From contig NC_017586.1 of the NCBI RefSeq assembly GCF_000240165.1, forward strand, positions 5,407,228-5,471,227: a stretch of 64,000 nucleotides of DNA, in the 5' to 3' direction. Below are positions 8,671 to 17,307 of the stretch, one piece after another. This DNA is from Streptantibioticus cattleyicolor NRRL 8057 = DSM 46488. GTDB lineage: Bacteria > Actinomycetota > Actinomycetes > Streptomycetales > Streptomycetaceae. The number at the start of each line of letters is the position of its first letter. Positions within the stretch are counted from its first letter, which is position 1. The position numbers were made by a program, and so were the translations under genes. The notes under the pieces are model-generated. The model searched no databases and had not been told where the DNA came from. It saw only the letters and a list, made by a program, of their open reading frames with translations.

Positions 8671-10025
8671 TCACCTCGGCCACCGTCGCCCTCGTCCTCC
8701 TCGGCGCCTGCGCCGCCGCCTTCGCGGTGATCCGTTACGAACTCACCCACCAGCTCGACCTGCAACTGACCCAGCAGGCCCACCTCGTCCGCCAGGAAGG
8801 CGTACGGCAGCCACGGGTGCTGCACGGCGACTGCGACTGGCTGGCGGCGCCCGCCTGCGCCCAGGTCGTCCCGGCCGACCCGGCGCAGGACGGCGCCACC
8901 CGCTTCGTCCTCCCGGTCGGCCCGCAGGCGCGGGACGTCGCCGCCGGACGCCACGGCGACCGCCTCACCGACATCACGGTGGCCGGCCACCCGGCCAGGA
9001 TGCTCACCACCCCGGCCGGACCCGGCCGGGCGCTCCAGGTGGCGGTGCGCTCCGACGCCGCCCACGACGCGATCCGGCAGGCCGGCGAGGTGATGGCGGT
9101 GGTCGGCGGGGTCGGCGTCCTGCTGGCCGGCGCCCTCGGCTACGCCGCCGCCCGTACCGGACTCGCCCCGGTGGCCCGGCTGACCGCCACCGCGGAACGG
9201 ATCGCCGCCACCCGCGACGCCCGGCACCGCATCGAACTGCCCCCCGGCCCACCGCACCGCCAGGACGAGGTGACCCGGCTGGCCGCCAGCTTCAACACCA
9301 TGCTGGGCGAGCTGGAGCAGTCCGTGGCCGCCCAGCGCCGCCTGGTCGCCGACGCCTCCCACGAGCTGCGCACCCCGCTCACCGCCCTGCGCACCAACGC
9401 GGAACTCCTCGCCCGCCCCGACCGGCTCACCCCGGCCCAGCGCGACCGGGCCTCCGGCGCCCTCCAGCGCCAGCTGCGCGAGGTCACCCAGCTCGTCGGC
9501 GACCTGGTGGAACTCGCCCGCGACGAGGAACCGCAGCCGCTGCTGGAACACCTGCGCCCGGCCGCGCTCGCCGAGGAGTGCGTCCGCGCCGCCCGCGACC
9601 ACCACCCGGGGACCGCCTTCGAGCTGCGGGTGGCCCCCGGCGCGGCCGGTGCCGTGGTGCGCGGCGTCCCCGCCCGGCTCGCCCGGCTGCTGGGCAACCT
9701 GCTCGACAACGCGGCCAAGTTCAGCCCGCCCGGCGGACCGGTGGAGGTCGCCCTCACCCGCGCCCCGGACGGGGACGCGTTCGAGGTGACGGTACGCGAC
9801 CACGGCCCCGGCATCGCCCCGGAGGACCTGCCGCACATCTTCGACCGCTTCTACCGCGCCTCCGCCGCCCGCGCCCTGCCCGGCTCCGGCCTCGGCCTGG
9901 CCATGGCCCAGCAGATCGCCCGCGCCCACGACGCCGTCCTGACCGCCGCCCCGGCCGACGGCGGCGGAGCGTGCTTCCGGCTCACCCTGCCGGTCACCGG
10001 CGACGACGGCGACGCCCCGTCCTGA
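8649..10025 (+). CDS. Sensor histidine kinase (orphan)
   Basis: From the TTG at 8649 (behind a G-rich run) the product has 458 residues. It shows a first membrane helix (about residues 5-30), a periplasmic-side domain with two Cys, a second helix near 140-165, a HAMP segment, the phosphoacceptor box D-A-S-H-E-L-R-T-P-L, an N box (L-L-D-N-A-A-K-F), G1 (D-H-G-P-G-I) and G2 (G-S-G-L-G-L-A). It should autophosphorylate and signal to a response regulator. None is adjacent, which is unusual for this class. The frame stays open to an ATG at 8121, which would add 176 Gly/Ala-rich residues. I consider that extension unlikely to be kinase sequence. Confidence 0.85.
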   Translation: MRRRLALITSATVALVLLGACAAAFAVIRYELTHQLDLQLTQQAHLVRQEGVRQPRVLHGDCDWLAAPACAQVVPADPAQDGATRFVLPVGPQARDVAAGRHGDRLTDITVAGHPARMLTTPAGPGRALQVAVRSDAAHDAIRQAGEVMAVVGGVGVLLAGALGYAAARTGLAPVARLTATAERIAATRDARHRIELPPGPPHRQDEVTRLAASFNTMLGELEQSVAAQRRLVADASHELRTPLTALRTNAELLARPDRLTPAQRDRASGALQRQLREVTQLVGDLVELARDEEPQPLLEHLRPAALAEECVRAARDHHPGTAFELRVAPGAAGAVVRGVPARLARLLGNLLDNAAKFSPPGGPVEVALTRAPDGDAFEVTVRDHGPGIAPEDLPHIFDRFYRASAARALPGSGLGLAMAQQIARAHDAVLTAAPADGGGACFRLTLPVTGDDGDAPS

Positions 10026-10084
10026 CGCGCCCGGCCCGGCGGTTGTGAGGACGGCTCTTACAAAACCCCGGCACGCTGCCCGCC

Positions 10085-12094
10085 ATGCATGCGATCACCT
10101 CTCATCGGGCCGTACGCGGCCGGCGGCGGGCGGCCGTGGTGGCGCTGACGGCCGCCGCCGCCGTCACGGCGTGCGGGATCACCTGGTCGGTGGCGTCCGG
10201 AGCCCCGGTGGCCACCGGGGTGCGGGTGGCGGACGGGACGGTACGGGTCCCGGTCGACGGGGGCACCGCCGAGGTCGGCACCGACACGCTGGCGGTCACC
10301 GCCCGCGCCGCCGACGGCACGCGGCTGACCCTGTCCGCCCCCGCCACCGCCCGCCTCGGCACCCCCGGGCACGTCGTGGTGGACGGCGGCACCGCCCGCT
10401 GGACGCTCCCGGCGGCCGGGCTGACCGTCACCGCCGGCGCCGAGCACGGGCGGCTGCGCGTCACCGTGCACGGCGACCGCGACGGCTCCACCCTGTCCTG
10501 GCCGGTCACCGGCACCGACCACGACGCGGCCACCGTGCAGCTGCCGCGCGGCGACGGACTGGGCATCCCGGTCGCCGACCCGTGGTGGAACACCGCCCCC
10601 GACGGCCTCGCCGGCCACACCTACGACCTCACCGCCGACCTGACCATGCCGCTGTGGGGCTACACCCTCGGCCGGCACGGGGTGAGTTACCTGGTGCCGA
10701 GCCCGGCGGGCACCTCGGTCGGCTTCACCTCCGCCGGCCGCCGGCTGCGCGCCACCGGTGAACACACCTTCTCCCGGCGCGAGGACACCCGCGACTACAC
10801 CGTCACCTTCGCCCTCACCGCCCCCTCCCCGGTCGCCCCCGCGCTGGACTACCGCGACTGGCTGACCGAGCACGGCCAGTTCGTCCCCCTGCGCCGCAAG
10901 ATCGCCGCCAACCCGGCCGTCGGCAGGCTGCTCGGCGCCTTCCACGCCTACACCTGGGGCGAGGCCCGTACCGAGCAGGGCGTGCGGCGGATGCGGGCGC
11001 TGGGGCTGACCCGGATGTGGCTCGGGTACGACGCCGACGGCGACCCGATGAGCGCGCGGGCCACGGCCGCCGCGCGGCGGGCCGGCTACCTCGTCGGCCC
11101 CTACGACTCGTTCGCCAACGGCCAGGACCCGGCCACCTCCGACGCGCCCACCTCCACCTGGCCGGCCCCGGTCTACCCGGACTACTGCGTGCGCGAGGCC
11201 GACGGCACCGTCAAGTCCGGCTTCCACGGCCGGGGTTGCTACCTCAGCTCGCAGGCGTTCCGGCTCGCCGAACCCACCCGCCACCTGCTGGCCGACCGCA
11301 CCCGGCAGATGACGGCGAACGGCGCCGACAGCTACTTTCTCGACGTGGACGCGGCGGGCGAACTCTTCGACGACCACAGCCCGGCCCACCCGATGAACAA
11401 GCGGCAGGACCAGGCCAACCGGCTGGCCCGGATGCGCACCCTGTCCGGCCCCGACAAGCTCGTCCTCGGCTCGGAGAGCGCCGGCAGCTGGGCGGCGCCG
11501 GTGCTCGACTTCAGCCACGGCTCCGCCACCCCGGTCGCCGACGGGCTGTGGCCACTCGAACGCGACCGGCAGACCTGGGGCGGCTACGCACCGGCCAAGG
11601 CGCCGGGCGTCTACTTCAAGCCCGTCACCCTCCCCGCCGACCTGACCAAGGCCATGTTCGACCCGGTCTACCGGGTGCCGCTGTACGAGACGGCGCTGCA
11701 CGACTCGGTGATCAGCCTGGACCGCTGGGAGCTGTCCTACACCAAGCTTCCGAACGTCCAGACCGACCGGGCGCTGCTCGCCGTGTTGGACAACTCCCCG
11801 CTCAACCTGGTGCTCGACGGCCCCACCCTGGACCGCTACGGACACCAACTCGCGGCGCTGCAACGGTACTTCGCGCCGCTGCACCAGGCCGCCGGCACCC
11901 AGCCGATGACCGGCTACCGGCAGCTGACCGCCGACCGCACCGTGCAGCGGACCACCTTCGGCGACGGTGTGCTCAGCGTCACCGCCAACTTCGGCACCAC
12001 GCCGTACCACGGGCTCCCCGGTGGCTGCGTGGACGCCACCCTGCGCGGCGACCACCACCCGCGACGGCTCTGCCCCGAGCCACTGACCCCGTGA
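10085..12094 (+). CDS. Secreted glycoside-hydrolase-like protein
   Basis: 669 residues with a twin-basic, Ala/Val-rich N-terminal export segment (about residues 8-40). The N-terminal half is beta-rich (about 45-250). From about residue 285 a TIM-barrel-like region follows, with F-H-A-Y-T-W-G, M-W-L-G-Y-D and S-Y-F-L-D-V-D-A-A-G-E, whose acidic residues are candidates for the active site, and L-G-S-E-S-A-G as a second acidic loop. The overall plan resembles large retaining glycosidases such as GH101-like enzymes, but I cannot assign a family. It follows the sensor kinase by 59 bp and ends in a strong hairpin. Confidence 0.6.
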   Translation: MHAITSHRAVRGRRRAAVVALTAAAAVTACGITWSVASGAPVATGVRVADGTVRVPVDGGTAEVGTDTLAVTARAADGTRLTLSAPATARLGTPGHVVVDGGTARWTLPAAGLTVTAGAEHGRLRVTVHGDRDGSTLSWPVTGTDHDAATVQLPRGDGLGIPVADPWWNTAPDGLAGHTYDLTADLTMPLWGYTLGRHGVSYLVPSPAGTSVGFTSAGRRLRATGEHTFSRREDTRDYTVTFALTAPSPVAPALDYRDWLTEHGQFVPLRRKIAANPAVGRLLGAFHAYTWGEARTEQGVRRMRALGLTRMWLGYDADGDPMSARATAAARRAGYLVGPYDSFANGQDPATSDAPTSTWPAPVYPDYCVREADGTVKSGFHGRGCYLSSQAFRLAEPTRHLLADRTRQMTANGADSYFLDVDAAGELFDDHSPAHPMNKRQDQANRLARMRTLSGPDKLVLGSESAGSWAAPVLDFSHGSATPVADGLWPLERDRQTWGGYAPAKAPGVYFKPVTLPADLTKAMFDPVYRVPLYETALHDSVISLDRWELSYTKLPNVQTDRALLAVLDNSPLNLVLDGPTLDRYGHQLAALQRYFAPLHQAAGTQPMTGYRQLTADRTVQRTTFGDGVLSVTANFGTTPYHGLPGGCVDATLRGDHHPRRLCPEPLTP

Positions 12095-12109
12095 CCTCTT
12101 GATCCCGCC

Positions 12110-12148
12110 CCGGGCGCCCCGTGACCGCACCGGCCACGGGGCGCCCGG
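12110..12148 (+). terminator. Hairpin after the glycosidase-like gene
   Basis: A 14-bp perfect stem (12110-12123 with 12135-12148, arms CCGGGCGCCCCGTG and its complement) encloses an 11-nt loop. It starts 16 nt after the stop codon at 12094. Confidence 0.7.
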
Positions 12149-12150
12149 AC

Positions 12151-12164
12151 GTGACCTGGGTCAC
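12151..12164. promoter_or_regulatory. Palindrome GTGACC-TG-GGTCAC
   Basis: Perfect 6-2-6 inverted repeat about 110 bp upstream of the sigma/anti-sigma fusion gene, immediately after the preceding terminator. It may be an operator. No known regulator motif is assigned. Confidence 0.35.
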
Positions 12165-12270
12165 CATCGCCCCGCTCCGGCTAAACCGGTGCTTACCCTT
12201 GCGTATTGAACGAATGCCGCAAGGGGGGCGAGCCGACCGGGACGAGTCGGCGAGCACAGGAGTTGAGCGC

Positions 12271-13815
12271 ATGACCGACCACGCACCGGCCCGTCCGGAG
12301 CGCCACCAGCGCTACCTGCGGGTGCACCAGGACCAGCACCCGGGACTCGTCGCGTACGCACGCACGCTCACCGGTAGCCCCTGGGTCGCCCCCGACGTGG
12401 TCGCCGAGGCCCACTTCCGCCTCTGGCAGGACCCGCCGGCCGACGAGGCCGCCCAGGAGCTGCCCGCCCTCCTCACCCGCCAGGTGCACGACCTCGCGGT
12501 CGCCGCCGACCCCGAGCCCGACCGCCGCTGGTCCTACTCCGACCTGCTGGTCGCCGTCCTCCACCGGCTGCCCCGGCGCTGGGTGACCGCGCTGTGGCTG
12601 ACCCAGGTCGAGCAGGCGTCCACCGCGGTGGTCGCCCGACGGCTGCGGACCGGGCGCGGCGCCGCCACCGCGCTGGCCGGCCGCGCCTTCGACGGCGCCC
12701 GCACCGCCTTCCTGATGGCCCAGCCCGGCACCCCCTGGGACCGCTCCTGCGCCCCGCACTGGGAGCGCATACCGGAGTGCGTGACCGCCGGTGACCAGGC
12801 GTCCGCGCCGGCCCGGGGGACCCTGCTGCACACCGAGGGGTGCGCCGACTGCCGGTCCCGGCTGGCCGCGGTGGGCCGGGCCGCCGAACGCTTCCCGGCG
12901 CTGCTCGGCCCGGCGCTGCTGGCGCTGCTGCTCGGGGGTACGGCGGAGTGGCTCACCCCGCTGATCGGCGCCGTCGAGGCCGACCGCCGCCTCGGTCCGG
13001 TGGGCCGGGTGCTCGCCCGGGCGCCGCGCCGGATGCGCAGCACCCCGGTGGCCGCGGGCACGGCCGGGGTCGCCTGTCTGGCCGGGGTGGGGCTCGGCCT
13101 CGGGCTGACGCTGCCCGGTTCGGCCGGCGGCACCCAGCACGTCTCCGACCCGAACGCCGGGTCGCACGCCGGGGTGCACGCCCCCGCCGACCCCTCGCCC
13201 TCCGCCCGCCCGGCGGCCCCGCAGGACGCGCGGACCTCCGGCCCGCTCCCGTCCGGCTCCGGCCACACGTCGCCGTCGCCCTCGCACGTCACGGTCCCGG
13301 CGGCGCCCGCCCGCCCCGGTGCCGGCACGCCGGGCGGAACGCACACCCCGGCGCCCGCCCCGGACCCGGCCACCCACGCCCCGGCGGCGACGCCGAAGGG
13401 AACCCCGGCCCCGAGCACGCCGACGCCGCGTACGCAGCCGTCGACCCCTCAGCCGTCGAGCCCCGCTCCGGCCACCTCCGCGCCCGCGAGCCCGGCTCCG
13501 TCGAGCCCTCAGCCGTCGAGCCCGGCTCCGGCCACCTCCGCGCCCGCGAGCCCGGCCCCGTCGAGCCCCCAGCCGTCGAGCCCGGCTCCGTCGAGCCCCG
13601 CCCCCGCCACCCCCACGCCCTCCGGCGCCGCCACCTCGCCGTCCCCGGCGGACAGCGGCTCGACCACCACGGCACCGGCCACCACCCCGGCGTCCGGCAG
13701 CCCTTCACAACCGGCCGCCTCCGGCTCGCCGTCGTCCCCGGGCGGCAGCACGGCACCGGCCGGATCCTCCACCCCATCCACCCCGGCGACGGGTACGGAA
13801 CGACCGGCCTCTTGA
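12271..13815 (+). CDS. Membrane-tethered sigma-factor/anti-sigma-like fusion with Pro/Ser repeat tail
   Basis: 514 residues from ATG 12271 (AGGAG 9 nt upstream). Residues 20-150 resemble ECF sigma regions 2 and 4 (L-V-A-Y-A-R-T-L ... A-E-A-H-F-R-L-W-Q, then W-V-T-A-L-W-L-T), but the segments are weak. Residues 187-194 give H-x3-C-x2-C, the zinc signature of ZAS anti-sigma factors, preceded by further Cys and His at 160-170. A membrane helix spans about 260-283. The rest is a Pro/Ser/Thr/Ala tail outside the cell with a 20-residue repeat. Such a chain could be a self-inhibited sigma factor or a tethered regulator. Its operon partner is not evident. Confidence 0.75.
   Translation: MTDHAPARPERHQRYLRVHQDQHPGLVAYARTLTGSPWVAPDVVAEAHFRLWQDPPADEAAQELPALLTRQVHDLAVAADPEPDRRWSYSDLLVAVLHRLPRRWVTALWLTQVEQASTAVVARRLRTGRGAATALAGRAFDGARTAFLMAQPGTPWDRSCAPHWERIPECVTAGDQASAPARGTLLHTEGCADCRSRLAAVGRAAERFPALLGPALLALLLGGTAEWLTPLIGAVEADRRLGPVGRVLARAPRRMRSTPVAAGTAGVACLAGVGLGLGLTLPGSAGGTQHVSDPNAGSHAGVHAPADPSPSARPAAPQDARTSGPLPSGSGHTSPSPSHVTVPAAPARPGAGTPGGTHTPAPAPDPATHAPAATPKGTPAPSTPTPRTQPSTPQPSSPAPATSAPASPAPSSPQPSSPAPATSAPASPAPSSPQPSSPAPSSPAPATPTPSGAATSPSPADSGSTTTAPATTPASGSPSQPAASGSPSSPGGSTAPAGSSTPSTPATGTERPAS
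13441..13590 (+). repeat. 60-bp tandem repeat coding Pro/Ser-rich tail
   Basis: Two full 60-bp units (13441-13500 and 13501-13560) and half a third (13561-13590) differ at only a few bases. Each encodes 20 residues of the S-S-P-Q-P-S-S-P-A-P-A-T-S-A-P type in the extracellular tail of the sigma/anti-sigma-like protein. The copy number is likely to vary between strains. Confidence 0.85.
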
Positions 13816-13924
13816 CGGATACCAACAAGTAGGTACTGTTTCGTCCACTCATCGTCCGGTTGACAACCAGCGCCCACAGTTCGGCGCAGACAGCAAGACG
13901 GGGTCTCACGCAAGGACGGACAAC

Positions 13925-14386
13925 GTGGAACCGACGACACCCCCATCCCCCCGGCCCGCCCGATGGCCCGGCGCGGTGTGCCCACCCGGCGCACCCGGCT
14001 TCGTCCAGTCGGCCAAGGCGTGGCTGTTCGACCTGGCCCCTGCCCGGTGGCGGTACGAAGAGGCGCTCCACACCCATCCCGCCGAACTCGCCACCATGAT
14101 CCGGCTCCACCTCGAAGCCGAGATCACCGCCGTGCAGACCCGGCTGCGCACCCTGCGCGGCGGGGCCCCGGCGGACGGTGGCGGCACCCCCGCGGTCACC
14201 CCGGCGGTGCCCGAGGCGTGCGCGGTCTACGCCCGCGAGCACGCCTGGGCCTGCGCCATGCTCGACCAGGTCAGGCTGATCGAGGACGCCCTGATCACCG
14301 CGTGCCGGGCCGCCGCGGGACGGCGCCGGGCCGGCGGCGCGCCGCGCCGCGCCGCCGTACCCGCCCCGCGTCCGGCCACCGGCTGA
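13925..14386 (+). CDS. Conserved actinomycete protein of unknown function
   Basis: 153 residues from GTG 13925, which has AAGGA 10 nt upstream. After a Pro-rich start, the core (about residues 22-125) is helical, with W-L-F-D-L-A-P-A-R-W-R-Y-E and H-L-E-A-E-I-T-A-V-Q-T-R-L-R. The tail is basic and Ala/Arg-rich. It has no signal peptide or membrane segment, so it is cytoplasmic. It lies 109 bp behind the membrane-tethered regulator in the same direction. No function can be stated. Confidence 0.65.
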   Translation: MEPTTPPSPRPARWPGAVCPPGAPGFVQSAKAWLFDLAPARWRYEEALHTHPAELATMIRLHLEAEITAVQTRLRTLRGGAPADGGGTPAVTPAVPEACAVYAREHAWACAMLDQVRLIEDALITACRAAAGRRRAGGAPRRAAVPAPRPATG

Positions 14387-14400
14387 GCCGGGCCGCGCCG

Positions 14401-14955
14401 TCAGCCCCCGGCCGGACGGCCGGCCGGGGCGCGCGCGTCGGTGCGCAGCGGCGTGATCTGGTGGATGTCGTAACGCTCCCGCAGTTCGGCGATGGCCGCC
14501 GGGTCGGGCGGGCCGCCGCCGTCGAGGATCTCCAGCAGTTCCTCGAAGTACCGCTCGTGGGCCGGGGGCGGCGCCGACTGGAAGAGCATCCTGGCCGGCT
14601 CGTCGGTGGGGTTGGCGAACGCGTGCGGGCACCCCGGCGGCACGTGGGCCACCGATCCGGGGCCGGCCCGCACCACCGTCGAGCCGTCCGGGCCCTGCCA
14701 CGACCGCCAGCCGTGCGGGGTGCGCTCCCGGGGCTCGAAGGCGAGCAGGTCCAGCTCCCCTTCCAGGATGTAGAAGACCTCCTCGCTGTGCGCGTGGGCG
14801 TGGGCGCCCACGTCGAACCCGGGCGGCACCACCACCTCGAAGACCGAACCGACCGCGCTGTGTTCCCCGGTGACTTTGAAGGTCACCTCGTGGGCGGGGG
14901 TCACGAAGCGCCGGCCGGCCCCCGGGGGCAGCACCAGACCGTTGAGCACGCTCAT
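14401..14955 (-). CDS. Cupin monooxygenase-like protein of the rppA operon (MomA-like)
   Basis: 184 residues with one cupin barrel. The first cupin motif is G-A-H-A-H-A-H-S-E-E-V-F-Y-I-L-E-G-E-L (about residues 50-68), giving His and Glu metal ligands, and the second is H-V-P-P-G-C-P-H-A-F-A-N (about 110-121). It is the last gene of the rppA-P450-cupin operon, 16 bp after the P450 stop. In S. coelicolor the equivalent position (SCO1208) holds a quinone-forming monooxygenase that oxidises tetrahydroxynaphthalene to flaviolin. I infer the same role from motif and context. Confidence 0.85.
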   Translation of the reverse strand: MSVLNGLVLPPGAGRRFVTPAHEVTFKVTGEHSAVGSVFEVVVPPGFDVGAHAHAHSEEVFYILEGELDLLAFEPRERTPHGWRSWQGPDGSTVVRAGPGSVAHVPPGCPHAFANPTDEPARMLFQSAPPPAHERYFEELLEILDGGGPPDPAAIAELRERYDIHQITPLRTDARAPAGRPAGG

Positions 14956-14971
14956 CGCCGTCCTCCTTCCG

Positions 14972-16210
14972 TCACCAGGTCACCGGGAGCGCGTGGGGGC
15001 CGCGGATCAGCTCACCGCGCCGCCACTCGATCTCCTCCGGGGCGACCGCCAGCCGCAACCGCGGGAAGCGGTCCAGCAGCCCGCCCAGCATGACCTCGCA
15101 CTCCATCTTCGCCAGCGACGCGCCCACGCAGTAGTGCGGCCCGCTGCCGAACGACACGTGCGGGTTGAACGTCCGGTCGAAGTCCATCCGGTGCGGGCAG
15201 GAGAACTTCTCCGGGTCCCGGTTGGCCGCCAGGTACGACACGTAGATGGGGTCGCCGCGACGCACCGTCACGTCGCCGAGGCGCACGTCCTCCACCGCGA
15301 CCCGGGCCATGCCGACGGCGTTGCGGTGCGGGACGAAACGCAGCAGCTCGTCCACGGCCTGCGGCAGCAGCTCGCGCTCCGCGCGCAGTCTGGCCAGGTG
15401 GTCGGGGTGGGTGAGCAGCAGATACACCATGTTGCTGCTGTTGAACCGCACCGAGTTGGTGCCGCTGATCTGCATCAGCACGGCGAACGCGACCAGTTCC
15501 TGGTGGGTCAGGCGGCCGTCGCGCTCCGCCGCCGCCATGTGACTGAGCACGTCGTCGCGGGGTTCGGCGAGGCGTTGTGCCGCCAGGTCGGCGAAGTAGG
15601 CGCCGATGTCGTGCTTGGCCTGCTCGCTGGCCTCCCGGCCGGCCTCGGCGGATATCACCAGCCGGGCCCACTTGGCCATCTTCGGCCAGTCCTCCTCCGG
15701 AACGCCCATCAGCTCGCTCATCCCGCCCAGTGCGAACGGGGTGTTGAGGTGCTCCATCACATCGGCCGGCGGCCCGGCCCGTTCCATGGTGTCCAGCAGG
15801 CGGCCGGCGATCTCCTCGGCGCGTGGCCGCAGTTTCTCGATCCGCCGGTGGGTGAACATCGCCGCCACCGTCTTGCGCATCCTGGTGTGTTCCGGCGGGT
15901 CGGCGAAGCCCACCGCGTCGTCCAGCGGGATGAAGTGCGGTGCCAGCCGGGTCACATCCCGTCCGACCAGCGCCTCCCGGCTGAACCGCGGATCGGAGGT
16001 GACCAGCTTGACGTCGTCGTACCGGGCGGCGACCCAGGCCGGTTCGGTACCGTGCGGCAGCTTGACGAGGGCCGGCGAGTCCTGCTGGAGCAGCTCCTCC
16101 ATGAACGGGTCGAAGTCCATCGCCTCGACCTCGTCCACCGACCAGAAACGCACCGGGGGAGCGTCGTCCCGCCCGGTTTCCCGGCTCTCCTCGTGGGGTC
16201 GGGTGGTCAT
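14972..16210 (-). CDS. Cytochrome P450, CYP158-like (flaviolin coupling)
   Basis: 412 residues. The heme loop is F-G-S-G-P-H-Y-C-V-G with Cys361; the K-helix E-L-L-R is at 288-291. The I-helix segment reads I-S-G-T-N-S (248-253), so the usual acidic residue and Thr are replaced by Asn and Ser. CYP158 enzymes of S. coelicolor also deviate at the conserved Thr and use the substrate hydroxyls for oxygen activation. The expected reaction is oxidative C-C coupling of flaviolin to dimers and trimers, the pigment step. Its ATG shares a base with the rppA stop (TGATG at 16208-16212), so the genes are coupled. GGAGG precedes the start. Confidence 0.9.
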   Translation of the reverse strand: MTTRPHEESRETGRDDAPPVRFWSVDEVEAMDFDPFMEELLQQDSPALVKLPHGTEPAWVAARYDDVKLVTSDPRFSREALVGRDVTRLAPHFIPLDDAVGFADPPEHTRMRKTVAAMFTHRRIEKLRPRAEEIAGRLLDTMERAGPPADVMEHLNTPFALGGMSELMGVPEEDWPKMAKWARLVISAEAGREASEQAKHDIGAYFADLAAQRLAEPRDDVLSHMAAAERDGRLTHQELVAFAVLMQISGTNSVRFNSSNMVYLLLTHPDHLARLRAERELLPQAVDELLRFVPHRNAVGMARVAVEDVRLGDVTVRRGDPIYVSYLAANRDPEKFSCPHRMDFDRTFNPHVSFGSGPHYCVGASLAKMECEVMLGGLLDRFPRLRLAVAPEEIEWRRGELIRGPHALPVTW

Positions 16211-17307
16211 CAGGCGTACCTCCTGTCGGAACGGGGCTGCTCGGTACGGACCCCGCCGTCCCCGTCGACCCAGGTGCCCAGGGCCATCTCGGCGGTGATC
16301 CCGGGGCCGAAGCCGGCGAGCAGGCCGCGGCCCGACTCGCCCACCGAGTCCTCCTCGAACATGCGGCCGAGCGCGTCCAGCACCACGGCGCTGGCGATGT
16401 TGCCGTACTCGGTGAGCGTGGCCCGGCTGAAGCGGAACGCCTCCGCGGGCACGTCGAGGAACCGGCACAGGTCGTCCAGGATCCGCGGGCCGCCCGCGTG
16501 CACGATGTAGAAGTCCAGCGCGGAGGCGTCCCAGTGGTGTTGGGCCGCCACCGCCTGGAGCGCCGGGCTGAGGGGTTCCATCGTCCCCGGCACCCGCTTG
16601 TCGAGCTGGAAGTGGAAACCGGTGGGGCGCACCGCGTAGGAGATCCACCCCTCGGTGTGCGGGATCAGGTACGACCCGTTGCGTTCCAGCCGCACCCCGG
16701 TGCCGCCCCGGCCGCGGACCACGGCGGCGGCGATGCCGTCCCCGAAGAGCCCGTTGGACAGCAGCGAGCCCACGCCGAGGTCGGTGGGCTGGTAGCACAG
16801 CGAGCAGAACTCGCAGGCGACGATGAGTGCGTTGGCGTCCGGATAGGCGACGCAGAAGTCATGGGCCCGGTTGATGGCGGCGCCGCCGGCCGCGCAGCCG
16901 AGCTGGGCGATGGGCATCTGCCGGGTCTCGTAACGGAACCCCATCTCGTTGATGAGCCAGGCCGTCAGCGACGGCATCATGAAGCCGGTGCACGAGACGT
17001 AGACGATCAGGTCGATGTCGGCCGGCTCGGTCCCGGCGTTGTCCAGCGCACGGCGCACCACCTGCGGTACGCGGGCCTTGGACTCCCTCTCGTAGATCTC
17101 GCTTCGTACGTCGAAGCCGGGGTGTCTGAGCACGTCGTCCAACGGCTGCACCAGGTGACGTTCCTTGACCCCGGTGTGTTCGATCAGGCGTAGCACCAGT
17201 CCGAGTTGTGAGTGGTGGGCGTGGAGGTCCCGGGCCAGTTCGAGGGTGTCTTCCATCGTGATGACGTGGTCCGGAACGGCGACTGCGGGTTTGCACAGGA
17301 CCGCCAT
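16210..17307 (-). CDS. rppA: RppA type III polyketide synthase (1,3,6,8-tetrahydroxynaphthalene synthase)
   Basis: 365 residues, typical for the family. The catalytic triad is visible as Cys138 (Q-L-G-C-A-A-G-G), His270 (Y-I-V-H-A-G-G-P) and Asn303 (E-Y-G-N-I-A-S), with the same numbering as characterised RppA proteins. Five malonyl-CoA are joined, cyclised and aromatised to tetrahydroxynaphthalene, which oxidises to flaviolin and pigment. Its ATG has GGAGGAG at 8 nt. It leads an operon with the P450 and cupin genes. A complete acetyl-CoA carboxylase operon reads away from the same 0.5 kb intergenic region, which suggests supply of its substrate. Confidence 0.96.
   Translation of the reverse strand: MAVLCKPAVAVPDHVITMEDTLELARDLHAHHSQLGLVLRLIEHTGVKERHLVQPLDDVLRHPGFDVRSEIYERESKARVPQVVRRALDNAGTEPADIDLIVYVSCTGFMMPSLTAWLINEMGFRYETRQMPIAQLGCAAGGAAINRAHDFCVAYPDANALIVACEFCSLCYQPTDLGVGSLLSNGLFGDGIAAAVVRGRGGTGVRLERNGSYLIPHTEGWISYAVRPTGFHFQLDKRVPGTMEPLSPALQAVAAQHHWDASALDFYIVHAGGPRILDDLCRFLDVPAEAFRFSRATLTEYGNIASAVVLDALGRMFEEDSVGESGRGLLAGFGPGITAEMALGTWVDGDGGVRTEQPRSDRRYA

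Noticed and set aside
13441-13590. 60-bp repeats as a CRISPR or minisatellite origin
   Set aside because: They are in frame inside a Pro/Ser-rich protein tail and have no spacers.
13289-14701. Long frame opposite the repeat tail and following gene
   Set aside because: Composed of Pro/Arg/Gly strings from repeat DNA and lacking a start signal.
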